DNA of 64,000 nt. It comes from Novosphingobium sp049354825 (GTDB lineage Bacteria > Pseudomonadota > Alphaproteobacteria > Sphingomonadales > Sphingomonadaceae). The DNA lies in the NCBI RefSeq assembly GCF_049354825.1, contig NZ_CP186480.1:434001-498000 (forward strand). The letters are read 5' to 3'. Both the position numbers and the translations under genes were made by a program. Positions 18,878 to 26,896 of this stretch are shown piece after piece; the stretch's first letter is position 1; every line of letters starts with the position of its first letter. The notes beneath the pieces were generated by a model that did not search any database, was not told the DNA's origin, and was given only the letters and a program-made list of their open reading frames with translations.

Positions 18878-19627
18878 ATGGCGGGTGATCTAGTAGACAA
18901 TCGAGGCAAGGGCGAAGCGCACTGGAGCTGGCCCAGCATCCATCCCGAAGGCCGCAAGTTCGCGCTCATCGCGGCGGCGCTGTCGGCCTTCTTCGCTTTC
19001 ATGGCGTGGGAAACGCTCGCGTGGCCGATGGGCGGGCTGGTGCTGTGCATCCTCGCGTTCTTCCGCGATCCGCGCCGCGTGACGCCGCAGGGCGACAAGT
19101 TCGTCGTTGCCCCGGCCGACGGGCTGATCACGCTGATTCAGCAGGTTCCGCCCCCGCGCGAGCTTTCGGTCGAGGATGGCAGCGGCATTCCGGGACTGGG
19201 TACCGAGCCGGTCACGCGCATTTCGATCTTCATGTCGGTGTTCGATGTCCATATCAACCGCGCCCCCGTCGGCGGCACGGTTCGGCGCGTGGTCTACATT
19301 CCCGGCAAGTTCCTGAATGCCGACCTCGACAAGGCGAGCGAGGACAACGAGCGTCAGCATTTCTTGGTCGACCGGGGGGACGGTGTCTCGATCGGCTTTA
19401 CCCAGATCGCCGGCTTGGTCGCGCGCCGCATCGTACCCTTCGTGAAGCCGGGCGACATCATCGCCGCGGGCCAGCGCGTCGGCCTGATCCGCTTCGGTAG
19501 CCGCGTCGACGTTTACTTGCCGGCGGGGACCGAGCCCAAAGTGCTGCTCGGCCAGAAGACGGTCGCAGGGGAAACCATTCTGGCTGAAGTCGGCCAGGCC
19601 CCGCTGATCGAGGGTGTGACCCAGTGA
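18878..19627 (+). CDS. psd: Phosphatidylserine decarboxylase proenzyme
   Basis: A 249-residue PSD of the short bacterial type, which makes phosphatidylethanolamine from phosphatidylserine at the inner membrane. The proenzyme cleaves itself at G207-S208 in RFGSRVD, turning the serine into the pyruvoyl cofactor; this is the GS(R) form of the motif rather than LGST. Other signatures are FFRDPRR, APADG and MSVFDVHINRAP. A membrane-associated hydrophobic stretch lies at residues 28-62. The stop overlaps the pssA start, so the two steps of PE synthesis are coupled, although in reverse pathway order. Confidence 0.95.
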   Translation: MAGDLVDNRGKGEAHWSWPSIHPEGRKFALIAAALSAFFAFMAWETLAWPMGGLVLCILAFFRDPRRVTPQGDKFVVAPADGLITLIQQVPPPRELSVEDGSGIPGLGTEPVTRISIFMSVFDVHINRAPVGGTVRRVVYIPGKFLNADLDKASEDNERQHFLVDRGDGVSIGFTQIAGLVARRIVPFVKPGDIIAAGQRVGLIRFGSRVDVYLPAGTEPKVLLGQKTVAGETILAEVGQAPLIEGVTQ

Positions 19628-20436
19628 ACGACCGCCCGCGCGGGCTTCCAGGCGGCCTGACGCTGCGGGCGATGGTCCCGAACGCGATTACCGCCGCTGC
19701 GATGTGCTTCGGGCTAACGGGCATCCGCTTTGCGGTGATGGGCCAGTTCGACAAGTCGGTGCTGGCAATTATCCTGGCCGGCGTGCTCGACGGGATCGAC
19801 GGTCGCGTCGCGCGGCTGCTCAAGGCGCAATCGCGGTTCGGCGCGGAGCTCGACAGTCTGGCCGATAACGTCTCGTTCGGCGTGGCGCCCGCGCTGGTGC
19901 TTTTCATGTGGTCGCTGCAGGATTCGCCGCGTCTGGGCTGGTTCGCCGCCTTGGCCTACGCGATCGCCTGCACACTTCGGCTGGCGCGCTTCAATGCGCG
20001 GATCGACTTGCCAGATCAGCCACACAAATCTGCCGGATTCCTGACCGGAACTCCGGCTCCGGTCGGGGCGGGACTGGCGTTCCTGCCGATCTATATCTGG
20101 ATCGCCACCGGCAGCGATCTGGCGCGCCATCCGCTTGTCGTCGGGATGTGGCTGGTGCTGGTTGCGGTGCTGATGATCTCAAGCGTGGCGACACTTTCGT
20201 GGACGTCGCTTCGCGTGCGGCGCTCGGCGCGGATGGTGGCGATCCTGCTGCTGGCGCTGGTCGCCGCCGCGCTGCTCCAGGAACCGTGGCTGACGCTGAT
20301 CGCGATCTGCGCAGTCTACCTCGCGCTCGTGCCCGTGGGCATAGTCCGTTACGGCAGGGTCAAGCGGCAGCGCGCTGCGCGGGCTGCCGCGTCCAGCGGT
20401 ACGTCGCCATACGAACCGGCATTACTACCACGTTGA
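19624..20436 (+). CDS. pssA: CDP-diacylglycerol--serine O-phosphatidyltransferase
   Basis: Phosphatidylserine synthase of the CDP-alcohol phosphotransferase family, 270 residues with several membrane helices. The family motif DG-x2-AR-x8-G-x3-D-x3-D is complete, from D59 to D81. It uses CDP-diacylglycerol, made by the cdsA product encoded 5 kb downstream, and serine. The GTG start overlaps the psd stop (GTGA). The last 77 bases overlap a small gene on the opposite strand. Confidence 0.95.
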   Translation: MNDRPRGLPGGLTLRAMVPNAITAAAMCFGLTGIRFAVMGQFDKSVLAIILAGVLDGIDGRVARLLKAQSRFGAELDSLADNVSFGVAPALVLFMWSLQDSPRLGWFAALAYAIACTLRLARFNARIDLPDQPHKSAGFLTGTPAPVGAGLAFLPIYIWIATGSDLARHPLVVGMWLVLVAVLMISSVATLSWTSLRVRRSARMVAILLLALVAAALLQEPWLTLIAICAVYLALVPVGIVRYGRVKRQRAARAAASSGTSPYEPALLPR

Positions 20437-20620
20437 CGTCGCCGCGCAATGTGCGGTGTTCGATAACCCGGTAGTTGAAACCGCGCTCTTCGCCGGCAGC
20501 CGCCAGCGCGCGCCCGGCGGCGAGGGCGGGAGCGGCATAGCGGCAGATACCTTGCACGATCACCCCGGCGGCAAAAACCGCGGCGGCTACGAACAGGCTG
20601 GCGGTGAGAATGGCAATCAT
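20360..20620 (-). CDS. Small single-pass membrane protein, unknown function
   Basis: An 86-residue reading frame with an N-terminal hydrophobic helix (about residues 2-24) and a polar, arginine-rich tail. I do not recognise a family. It overlaps the 3' end of pssA on the other strand by 77 bases. Its upstream region, unusually long for this window, holds two DnaA-box-like sites and an SOS-box-like repeat, which makes a regulated stress gene possible. The Shine-Dalgarno is modest (GAGGGAT), so existence of the gene is likely rather than certain. Confidence 0.55.
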   Translation of the reverse strand: MIAILTASLFVAAAVFAAGVIVQGICRYAAPALAAGRALAAAGEERGFNYRVIEHRTLRGDVNVVVMPVRMATYRWTRQPAQRAAA

Positions 20621-20671
20621 GGACCCGATCCCTCTTGCAGCGCGCCGGCGTTGGACCGGCTGGTACAGCGC

Positions 20672-20691
20672 TGTGGATTACCTGTGGAAAA
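20672..20691 (-). promoter_or_regulatory. Two adjacent DnaA-box-like sequences
   Basis: On the minus strand TTTTCCACA and TAATCCACA lie in direct repeat, two bases apart. Each differs by one base from the DnaA consensus TTATCCACA. They sit 52-71 bases upstream of the small membrane gene. DnaA binding is inferred from sequence only. Confidence 0.4.
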
Positions 20692-20740
20692 CCCCTACCG
20701 TGGGTAAGCGTTCCCGGTGATTCGCGGCGCTGAGCCATTT

Positions 20741-20755
20741 GTTCCCTTTTTGTTC
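20741..20755. promoter_or_regulatory. SOS (LexA) box of the alphaproteobacterial type
   Basis: GTTC-N7-GTTC, the exact alphaproteobacterial LexA core, with a T-rich spacer (CCTTTTT) and TT before and T after the core, as in described LexA sites. It lies in the intergenic region, 121 bases upstream of the minus-strand membrane gene and about 240 bases before rpsB. The eight fixed bases could occur by chance somewhere in a window this size. Confidence 0.45.
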
Positions 20756-20826
20756 TGAAACGTCAAGGCAGTTTACCGCCACACGGTGTCGGCCTGCGAC
20801 GAATTGAGGGTGGATTTGCCGGCAGC

Positions 20827-20993
20827 GGGGCGCTAAGGGGCGCCCGCCGGGCGGTTTTGCGTCCGGCGTTTCACATGGCCTGCCGGGTATCAAATCCGGC
20901 AAATTCACATGGAAAGCGCCCATACCGGTGCTGTCAGGCGGGATCTCCGCCGGGTTCCAGCTTTCCAGAGGCTCAACCGGAAAGGAATTACTT
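20827..20993 (+). promoter_or_regulatory. rpsB leader with possible attenuator and structure abutting the RBS
   Basis: Two mutually exclusive hairpins share bases 20841-20845: GGGCGC/GCGCCC (20828-20833 with 20840-20845), and CGCCC/GGGCG (20841-20845 with 20849-20853) followed by TTTT at 20855-20858. Further down, CCGGT (20925-20929) can pair with ACCGG (20976-20980) directly before the AAAGGA ribosome site, enclosing a GGCGG/CCGCC hairpin. Such structure fits autoregulation of a ribosomal protein operon, but no known motif is recognised. Confidence 0.4.
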
Positions 20994-21761
20994 ATGGCGG
21001 CTCCTGTCGTCTCCATGCAGCAGCTTATCGAGGCCGGCGCGCACTTCGGCCACCAGACCCACCGCTGGAACCCGCGGATGAAGCCGTACATCTTCGGCGC
21101 CCGCAACGGCGTGCACATCCTCGACTTGTCGCAGACGGTGCCGCTGATGGCGCGCGCGCTCGATTTTATCGCCTCAACCGTGCAGGCGGGCGGCAAGGTC
21201 TTGTTCGTGGGTACCAAGCGCCAGGCGGCCGAGCCGATCGCCCAGGCCGCGCGCGCATCGGGCCAGCATTTCGTCAACCACCGCTGGCTGGGCGGCATGC
21301 TCACCAACTGGAAGACGATCTCGAATTCGATCAAGCGCTTCAAGAGCCTGGAAGAGCAGCTGGCGGGCGACACCGCCGGCCTGACCAAGAAGGAAGTCCT
21401 CCAGCTCACGCGTGAGCGTGACAAGCTCGAGATGAGCCTGGGCGGCATCCGCGACATGGGCGGCATTCCCGACGTGATGTTCGTGATCGACGCCAACAAG
21501 GAAGAGCTGGCGATCAAGGAAGCCAACGTCCTGGGTATCCCGGTCGTCGCGATCCTCGATTCGAACGTCTCTCCCGACGGCATCGCTTTCCCGATCCCGG
21601 CCAACGATGACGCCAGCCGCGCGATTCGCCTCTATTGCGACGCGGTCGCCGCGGCCGCCAAGAAGGGCAACCGCGAAGGCGTGATCGATTCGGGCGCCGA
21701 CATCGGCGCCATGGCCGAGCCTATGGCCGAGGAAGCCGTCGAAGCGCCCACCGCGGCCTGA
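20994..21761 (+). CDS. rpsB: 30S ribosomal protein S2
   Basis: Ribosomal protein uS2, 255 residues. Signatures include LIEAGAHFGHQTHRWNPRM near the start, LFVGTKRQA, HRWLGGMLTNW and the late PDVMFVIDANKE with VVAILDSN. The ATG at 20994 has AAAGGA seven bases upstream. Some 20 acidic and alanine-rich residues extend the C-terminus, common in alphaproteobacteria. It heads the classic rpsB-tsf pair and is preceded by a structured leader. Confidence 0.98.
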   Translation: MAAPVVSMQQLIEAGAHFGHQTHRWNPRMKPYIFGARNGVHILDLSQTVPLMARALDFIASTVQAGGKVLFVGTKRQAAEPIAQAARASGQHFVNHRWLGGMLTNWKTISNSIKRFKSLEEQLAGDTAGLTKKEVLQLTRERDKLEMSLGGIRDMGGIPDVMFVIDANKEELAIKEANVLGIPVVAILDSNVSPDGIAFPIPANDDASRAIRLYCDAVAAAAKKGNREGVIDSGADIGAMAEPMAEEAVEAPTAA

Positions 21762-21836
21762 TCGGCCCGGGGACCTGCTTTCGTGCCGGGCGTTCCGCCG
21801 CTCGGCACATCACTTGTTTTCAAGAGGATAGACGCA

Positions 21837-22763
21837 ATGGCTTATACCGCCACTGACGTGAAGAACCTGCGTGAGCGCACCGGCGCCGGCATGATGGACT
21901 GCAAGAAGGCGCTCGACGAAAGCGGCGGCGACATGGAAGCCGCAGTCGACAGCCTGCGCGCCAAGGGGCTGGCCGCTGCCGCCAAGAAATCGAGCCGCAC
22001 CGCGGCCGAGGGCTTGGTCGGCGTTGCCGTCGAAGGCACCAAGGGCGTTGCCGTCGAAGTCAATTCGGAGACCGACTTCGTCGCCAAGAACGACCAGTTC
22101 CAGGACTTCGTGCGCAAGACCACCGAGGTCGCGCTCAAGGCGTCGTCGGACGACGTCGAGGCGCTTAAGGGCGCGGCCTACCCGGGCGGTGGCACCGTTG
22201 CCGACACGCTGACCAACAACGTCGCCACCATCGGCGAGAACCAGCAGCTGCGCCGCATGAAGACCGTCTCGGTCGGTGACGGCGTGGTCGTGCCTTACGT
22301 GCACAACGCGGCGGCCCCCAACCTGGGCAAGATCGGCGTGCTGGTCGCGCTGGAAAGCACCGGCGACAAGGCCGCGCTCGAAGCGCTTGGCAAGCAGCTG
22401 GCTATGCATATCGCCGCCGCCTTCCCGCTGGCGCTTAATGCCGACGATCTCGATGCCGAGATGCTTGACCGCGAACGCAAGATCGCGGCCGAAAAGGCAG
22501 CGGAAAGCGGCAAGCCCGCCGAGGTTCAGGCCAAGATGGTCGACGGCGCGGTGGCAAAGTTCGCCAAGGAGAACGCGCTGCTCAGCCAGGTCTTCGTGAT
22601 GGATAACAAGACGCCGGTTGCGCAGGTCGTTGCCGCTGCGGCCAAGGACGTCGGTGCGCCGGTTGCCCTCAAGGACTACGTCCGCTTCCAGCTGGGCGAA
22701 GGCATCGAGAAGGAAGAAAGCGACTTCGCCGCCGAAGTCGCTGCCGCCGCCGGCCTTAGCTGA
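21837..22763 (+). CDS. tsf: Translation elongation factor Ts
   Basis: EF-Ts, 308 residues, the nucleotide exchange factor that regenerates EF-Tu-GTP. The N-terminal UBA-like segment VKNLRERTGAGMMDCKKAL and the core VEVNSETDFVAKND are diagnostic. The ATG at 21837 is preceded by AGAGGA. It follows rpsB after 75 bases and is closed by a strong intrinsic terminator at 22788-22820, which separates this pair from pyrH. Confidence 0.98.
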   Translation: MAYTATDVKNLRERTGAGMMDCKKALDESGGDMEAAVDSLRAKGLAAAAKKSSRTAAEGLVGVAVEGTKGVAVEVNSETDFVAKNDQFQDFVRKTTEVALKASSDDVEALKGAAYPGGGTVADTLTNNVATIGENQQLRRMKTVSVGDGVVVPYVHNAAAPNLGKIGVLVALESTGDKAALEALGKQLAMHIAAAFPLALNADDLDAEMLDRERKIAAEKAAESGKPAEVQAKMVDGAVAKFAKENALLSQVFVMDNKTPVAQVVAAAAKDVGAPVALKDYVRFQLGEGIEKEESDFAAEVAAAAGLS

Positions 22764-22787
22764 GCCGCGGCGCCTTGCGCCTCAACG

Positions 22788-22820
22788 CGGGCCCGGTCGC
22801 ACGGCGACCGGGCCCGTTTT
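22788..22820 (+). terminator. Intrinsic terminator after tsf
   Basis: A perfect 13-bp GC stem (22788-22800 with 22804-22816), a 3-base loop and TTTT directly after. Confidence 0.88.
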
Positions 22821-22993
22821 GCTGTCCGGGTCCAGCCCCGCGGCATGGGACAAGGCCGGCGAAGGCGGCGCGGTGACGGCAACGCGCCGCCGTTTTGCGC
22901 GATATTGAAATGATCACCGGCCTTTACGCGGGCGCCGATGCGGCGCTAGAGACGCGCATCCCCGCTTCCCCATCAGACGGACCCTTTTTCGCA

Positions 22994-23716
22994 ATGCAGC
23001 CGCCGGCCTACAAGCGCATCCTGCTCAAGCTGTCGGGCGAAGTCCTGATGGGCAGCCAGCAGTTCGGTATCGACCCGGGTTTCGTGACCGAGCTGGCGCG
23101 CGAAGTGAAGGCGGCGAAGGATACCGGCCTCGAGATCTGCCTGGTCATCGGCGGCGGCAACATCTTCCGCGGCATGGCCGGCGCGGCGCAAGGCATGGAC
23201 CGCGCCCAGGCCGATTACATGGGCATGTTGGCCACGGTAATGAACGCGCTGGCAATGCAGAACGCGCTGGAACAGCTTGGCGTGCCGACGCGCGTCCAGT
23301 CAGCGATCGAGATGGACAAGGTCTGCGAGCCGGTGATCCGCCGCCGGGCCGAGCGCCATCTTGCCAAGGGCCGGGTGGTGATCTTCGCGGCAGGGGTCGG
23401 GGCGCCCTATTTCACGACCGATTCCGGCGCCGCGCTGCGCGCCGCGGAGATGAAGTGCGACGCGCTGTTCAAGGGCACCAGCGTCGATGGCGTATACGAC
23501 AGCGATCCAAAGACTAATGCGGACGCAAAGCGTTTTGATACAATCGACTATGACACGGTCCTGGCAAAGAACCTGAAAGTTATGGATGCCAGTGCGGTGG
23601 CCCTGTGCCGGGACAACGGCATTCCCATCGTGGTGTTCTCTATCCGTGAGCAGGGCAACCTCGCTCGCGTCCTGGCCGGGACCAGCACGCAGACAATCGT
23701 GAAGAAGGAAGCCTGA
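22994..23716 (+). CDS. pyrH: UMP kinase
   Basis: PyrH, 240 residues, the hexameric bacterial UMP kinase that makes UDP in pyrimidine nucleotide synthesis. Family motifs are KRILLKLSGEVLMG, IGGGNIFRG, DYMGMLATVMNAL and the TTDSGAALRAAE region. The ATG at 22994 matches the usual N-terminus; an upstream in-frame extension of 33 codons is not conserved-looking. It starts the pyrH-frr-uppS-cdsA-dxr-rseP series, and frr begins 3 bases after its stop. Confidence 0.97.
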   Translation: MQPPAYKRILLKLSGEVLMGSQQFGIDPGFVTELAREVKAAKDTGLEICLVIGGGNIFRGMAGAAQGMDRAQADYMGMLATVMNALAMQNALEQLGVPTRVQSAIEMDKVCEPVIRRRAERHLAKGRVVIFAAGVGAPYFTTDSGAALRAAEMKCDALFKGTSVDGVYDSDPKTNADAKRFDTIDYDTVLAKNLKVMDASAVALCRDNGIPIVVFSIREQGNLARVLAGTSTQTIVKKEA

Positions 23717-23719
23717 AAC

Positions 23720-24277
23720 ATGGCCAAATATGACAAGGCCGACCTCGAGCGCCGGATGAAGGGCGCGATCGAGGCGCTCAGGGGTGATTTATCGGGCCTG
23801 CGCACGGGACGCGCCAACACCAGCCTGCTCGACCCGGTGATGGTCGAGGCCTATGGCAGTCACACGCCGCTGAACCAGGTTGCGACCGTATCGGCGCCCG
23901 AGCCGCGCATGCTGACCGTGCAGGTCTGGGACAAGTCCAATATCGGGCCGGTCGAAAAGGCGATCCGCTCGGCCGGCCTTGGCCTCAACCCGATCAACGA
24001 TGGCAACACGCTGCGCCTGCCGATCCCCGACCTGACGGAGGAGCGGCGCAAGGAACTGGCCAAGTTGGCCCAGCAGTATGCCGAAAAGGCCCGCATCGCG
24101 ATCCGTAACGTCCGCCGCGACGGGATGGACGCGCTCAAGGCCGACGAGAACAAGAAGGAAATCGGCGAGGACGAGCGCAAGCGCGGCGAGACCGAGGTGC
24201 AGAAGCTCACCGACGACATAATCAAGGAAGCCGACGCGGTCGCGCACCAGAAGGAACAGGAAATCCTCGGCAAGTGA
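23720..24277 (+). CDS. frr: Ribosome recycling factor
   Basis: RRF, 185 residues, which with EF-G splits post-termination ribosomes. Signatures are the segment LRTGRANTSLLDPVMVEAYG and later IRNVRRDGMDALK. Length and motifs are standard. It lies 3 bases after pyrH and its stop overlaps the GTG start of uppS, so the genes are likely translationally coupled. Confidence 0.98.
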   Translation: MAKYDKADLERRMKGAIEALRGDLSGLRTGRANTSLLDPVMVEAYGSHTPLNQVATVSAPEPRMLTVQVWDKSNIGPVEKAIRSAGLGLNPINDGNTLRLPIPDLTEERRKELAKLAQQYAEKARIAIRNVRRDGMDALKADENKKEIGEDERKRGETEVQKLTDDIIKEADAVAHQKEQEILGK

Positions 24278-25017
24278 GCCTGCGTGCGGCTCTCGGCAAA
24301 GGGGCCCAGGCGAAGCGGGTCGAGGCGGAAGCCGGGGGCGGCCTGCACGGCGTTCGTCACGTTGCCATCATCATGGACGGCAACGGACGCTGGGCCAAGG
24401 CGCGCCACTTGCCGCGCGCGGTTGGCCACCAGCGCGGGGTCGAGGCGGTACGCACGCTGGTGCGCGCGGCCCGCGAGCGCGGGCTGGAAGCGATGACGCT
24501 CTACGCCTTTTCGACCGAGAACTGGAACCGGCCGCAAGACGAAGTGGCGGCGCTGATGGGCCTGCTGCGGCATTACATCGCAGCCGACATCGAGGAGTTC
24601 GCGCAAAACGGCGTTCGCCTTCAAATTATCGGCGATTACAGCAAGTTGCCTGGCGATGTCGTCAAGATGCTTGAGGATGCTCTGGCCCGCACCGCGGGCA
24701 ATACCGGTACCACACTGGCGGTCGCCCTCAATTACGGGTCGCAGGACGAGATCGTCCGTGCCGCCCGCGCCGCTGCCGCCGAAGGCGCGATTACTGCCGA
24801 GGCAATCGCCGCAAACCTGGACACAGCCGCGATGCCGCCGCTCGATCTGCTGATCCGCACCTCGGGCGAAGTGCGGCTGTCCAACTTCCTGCTGTGGCAG
24901 GCAGCCTACGCCGAACTGTGGTTCACCGACGTGCTGTGGCCCGATTTTACCCCGGCGCACCTCGACGAGGCGCTGGCCGCCTTCGCTCGGCGCGAGAGGC
25001 GTTATGGCGGACGCTGA
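24274..25017 (+). CDS. uppS: Isoprenyl transferase (undecaprenyl diphosphate synthase)
   Basis: A 247-residue cis-prenyltransferase that builds the C55 lipid carrier for peptidoglycan and polysaccharide export. The catalytic aspartate is D35 in HVAIIMDGNGRWA; further motifs are TLYAFSTENWNRP and LLIRTSGEVRLSNFLLWQ. The final motif has valine where most enzymes have E-x-R-I-S-N (GEVRLSN), still a normal variant. The first 25 residues are variable. The GTG start overlaps frr and the 3' end overlaps cdsA. Confidence 0.96.
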   Translation: MSLRAALGKGAQAKRVEAEAGGGLHGVRHVAIIMDGNGRWAKARHLPRAVGHQRGVEAVRTLVRAARERGLEAMTLYAFSTENWNRPQDEVAALMGLLRHYIAADIEEFAQNGVRLQIIGDYSKLPGDVVKMLEDALARTAGNTGTTLAVALNYGSQDEIVRAARAAAAEGAITAEAIAANLDTAAMPPLDLLIRTSGEVRLSNFLLWQAAYAELWFTDVLWPDFTPAHLDEALAAFARRERRYGGR

Positions 25018-25738
25018 CGCCGCGCCGCCCGCAAAGGCGAAATCCGATCTCGGCACCCGCGTTCTCACCGCCGTCGTGCTGCTGGCCGCAGCGGGCGCGG
25101 CGCTGTATTTCGGCGGCTGGATCTGGGGGGTATTCGTTGCGGCGCTCGCCGCCGGGGCGCTGTTGGAATGGATGCGGATCGCGCGCGCGTTTTGCAGTTC
25201 GCAGGGGCGCCTCGCGCTGTGGACCGTGGGCGGCGCGATCTATGTCGCCATCGCCGCGGCGATGCTGATCTACCTGCGCGAACGCGGCTGGTACGGCCCT
25301 CTGCTGCCGATCCTGACCGTGATCGCCACCGATACCGGCGCCTATTTCTCTGGCCGCCGCTTCGGCGGGCCCAAGATCGCGCCGGCGATCAGCCCGTCGA
25401 AGACCTGGTCGGGGCTCATAGGCGGCATGACCGCGGCCGGGATCGTGACGGCTCTGTTCGCTTTTGCCCTGTCGACGATGGTGGCCGCGCTGGCACCGGC
25501 GCCGCCGCCCCTGACGCAGGGCCTGGGTGCCGCGGCGATCGGCTTCGTCATCGGCGCCTTTGCAGCTGTGGTCGCACAAGCCGGCGATTTCTTTGAAAGC
25601 TGGATGAAGCGTCGCGCCGGGGTGAAGGATTCGGGCAAGCTCCTGCCGGGCCACGGCGGCCTGCTGGATCGCGTCGACGGGCTGCTGGCGGTGTGCTTCG
25701 TGCTGGGCGTGCTGGCCATGCTGGGTCTGCGGCTGTGA
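25004..25738 (+). CDS. cdsA: Phosphatidate cytidylyltransferase
   Basis: CDP-diacylglycerol synthase, 244 residues, a polytopic inner-membrane enzyme that activates phosphatidic acid with CTP for all phospholipid synthesis. The CDS family signature is near the C-terminus, beginning SWMKRRAGVKDSGKLLPGHG, with DRVDG following and the earlier SPSKTWSG. The ATG lies 11 bases inside uppS, and the stop overlaps the GTG start of dxr. It supplies the substrate of pssA. Confidence 0.95.
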   Translation: MADADAAPPAKAKSDLGTRVLTAVVLLAAAGAALYFGGWIWGVFVAALAAGALLEWMRIARAFCSSQGRLALWTVGGAIYVAIAAAMLIYLRERGWYGPLLPILTVIATDTGAYFSGRRFGGPKIAPAISPSKTWSGLIGGMTAAGIVTALFAFALSTMVAALAPAPPPLTQGLGAAAIGFVIGAFAAVVAQAGDFFESWMKRRAGVKDSGKLLPGHGGLLDRVDGLLAVCFVLGVLAMLGLRL

Positions 25739-26895
25739 CGACCCGCCGGCGCATCTCGATCCTCGGTGCCACCGGCTCGATCGGAGCCTCGACTCTCGAC
25801 CTCGTGCGCCGCTCGCCCGAGCGCTGGGAGGTAGCTGCGCTGACTGCCAATTGCCAGGCGGCCGAACTGGCGGCGCTGGCGCGCGAATTCGGCGCCGAGT
25901 TTGCCGCGGTCGGCGACGAAAGCTGTCTGCCGGCGCTGCGCGAGGCGCTGGCTGGTTCAGGCATCGCGACTGGCGGCGGGGCGTCCTCGCTGGTCGAAGC
26001 GGGCGAGCGTCCTGCCGACATCGTCGTTGCCGCCATAGTCGGCTGCGCCGGGCTTGCCCCGACGATGGCCGCGATCGCGCAGGGCCGGGCGGTCGCGCTG
26101 GCGAACAAGGAGGCGCTGGTATCGGCCGGGCCGGTCATGACGGCGGCGGTGGCGCGCCACGGCACCACGCTGCTGCCGGTCGATTCCGAGCACAACGCGA
26201 TCTTCCAGTGCCTGGCCGGCAACGATCCTGCCGACGTGCGCGCCATCACTCTTACCGCCAGTGGGGGGCCGTTCCGGACCTGGAGCGCCGAGCAACTGGC
26301 GGCCGCAACGCCTGTACAAGCGGTTCAACATCCCAATTGGGACATGGGCGCCAAGATCAGTGTCGATTCGGCGACGATGTTCAACAAGGGCCTCGAACTG
26401 ATCGAGGCGCATCACTTGTTCCCGGTCGGGCTGGAGAAACTGCGTATCGTCGTCCACCCGCAATCGGTCGTGCACTCGATGGTCGAGTACCGCGACGGGT
26501 CGACGCTGGCGCAGCTCGGCCCCTCGGACATGCGGGTGCCGATCGCCTCGGCGCTGGCATGGCCGGCCCGAATGGACACGCCGTGCGCGCCGCTCGACCT
26601 TGCGGCGCTTGGCACCCTGACGTTCGAGGCGCCCGACGAGATCCGCTTTCCGGCCACGAGACTTGCCCGCCAGGCGGCCGAAGCGGGCGGGGCGATGCCG
26701 GCCGTGCTGAACGCCGCCAACGAAGTCGCGGTGGCGGCCTTCCTGTCCGGTCAGATAGGGTTCACCCGCATTCCGGCAATCGTCGCCGAAGTGCTGGGGC
26801 GCTGCTCGCCCCCGGCGCCGGTATCGCTCAGCGATGTCGTCGCCGCCGATGCCGAGGCGCGCCGCGCCGCCCAGTCGATGATGGAACCTGCCTGA
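25735..26895 (+). CDS. dxr: 1-deoxy-D-xylulose 5-phosphate reductoisomerase
   Basis: DXR (IspC), 386 residues, the second step of the MEP isoprenoid pathway, NADPH- and metal-dependent. The NADPH-binding ILGATGSIGASTLDL opens the protein, followed by ALANKEALV, LPVDSEHNAIFQCL, the flexible-loop region and HPNWDMGAKISVDSATM with the metal ligands. The GTG start overlaps cdsA (GTGA). Its product feeds UppS, encoded two genes upstream. Confidence 0.97.
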   Translation: MTTRRRISILGATGSIGASTLDLVRRSPERWEVAALTANCQAAELAALAREFGAEFAAVGDESCLPALREALAGSGIATGGGASSLVEAGERPADIVVAAIVGCAGLAPTMAAIAQGRAVALANKEALVSAGPVMTAAVARHGTTLLPVDSEHNAIFQCLAGNDPADVRAITLTASGGPFRTWSAEQLAAATPVQAVQHPNWDMGAKISVDSATMFNKGLELIEAHHLFPVGLEKLRIVVHPQSVVHSMVEYRDGSTLAQLGPSDMRVPIASALAWPARMDTPCAPLDLAALGTLTFEAPDEIRFPATRLARQAAEAGGAMPAVLNAANEVAVAAFLSGQIGFTRIPAIVAEVLGRCSPPAPVSLSDVVAADAEARRAAQSMMEPA

Positions 26896-26896
26896 C

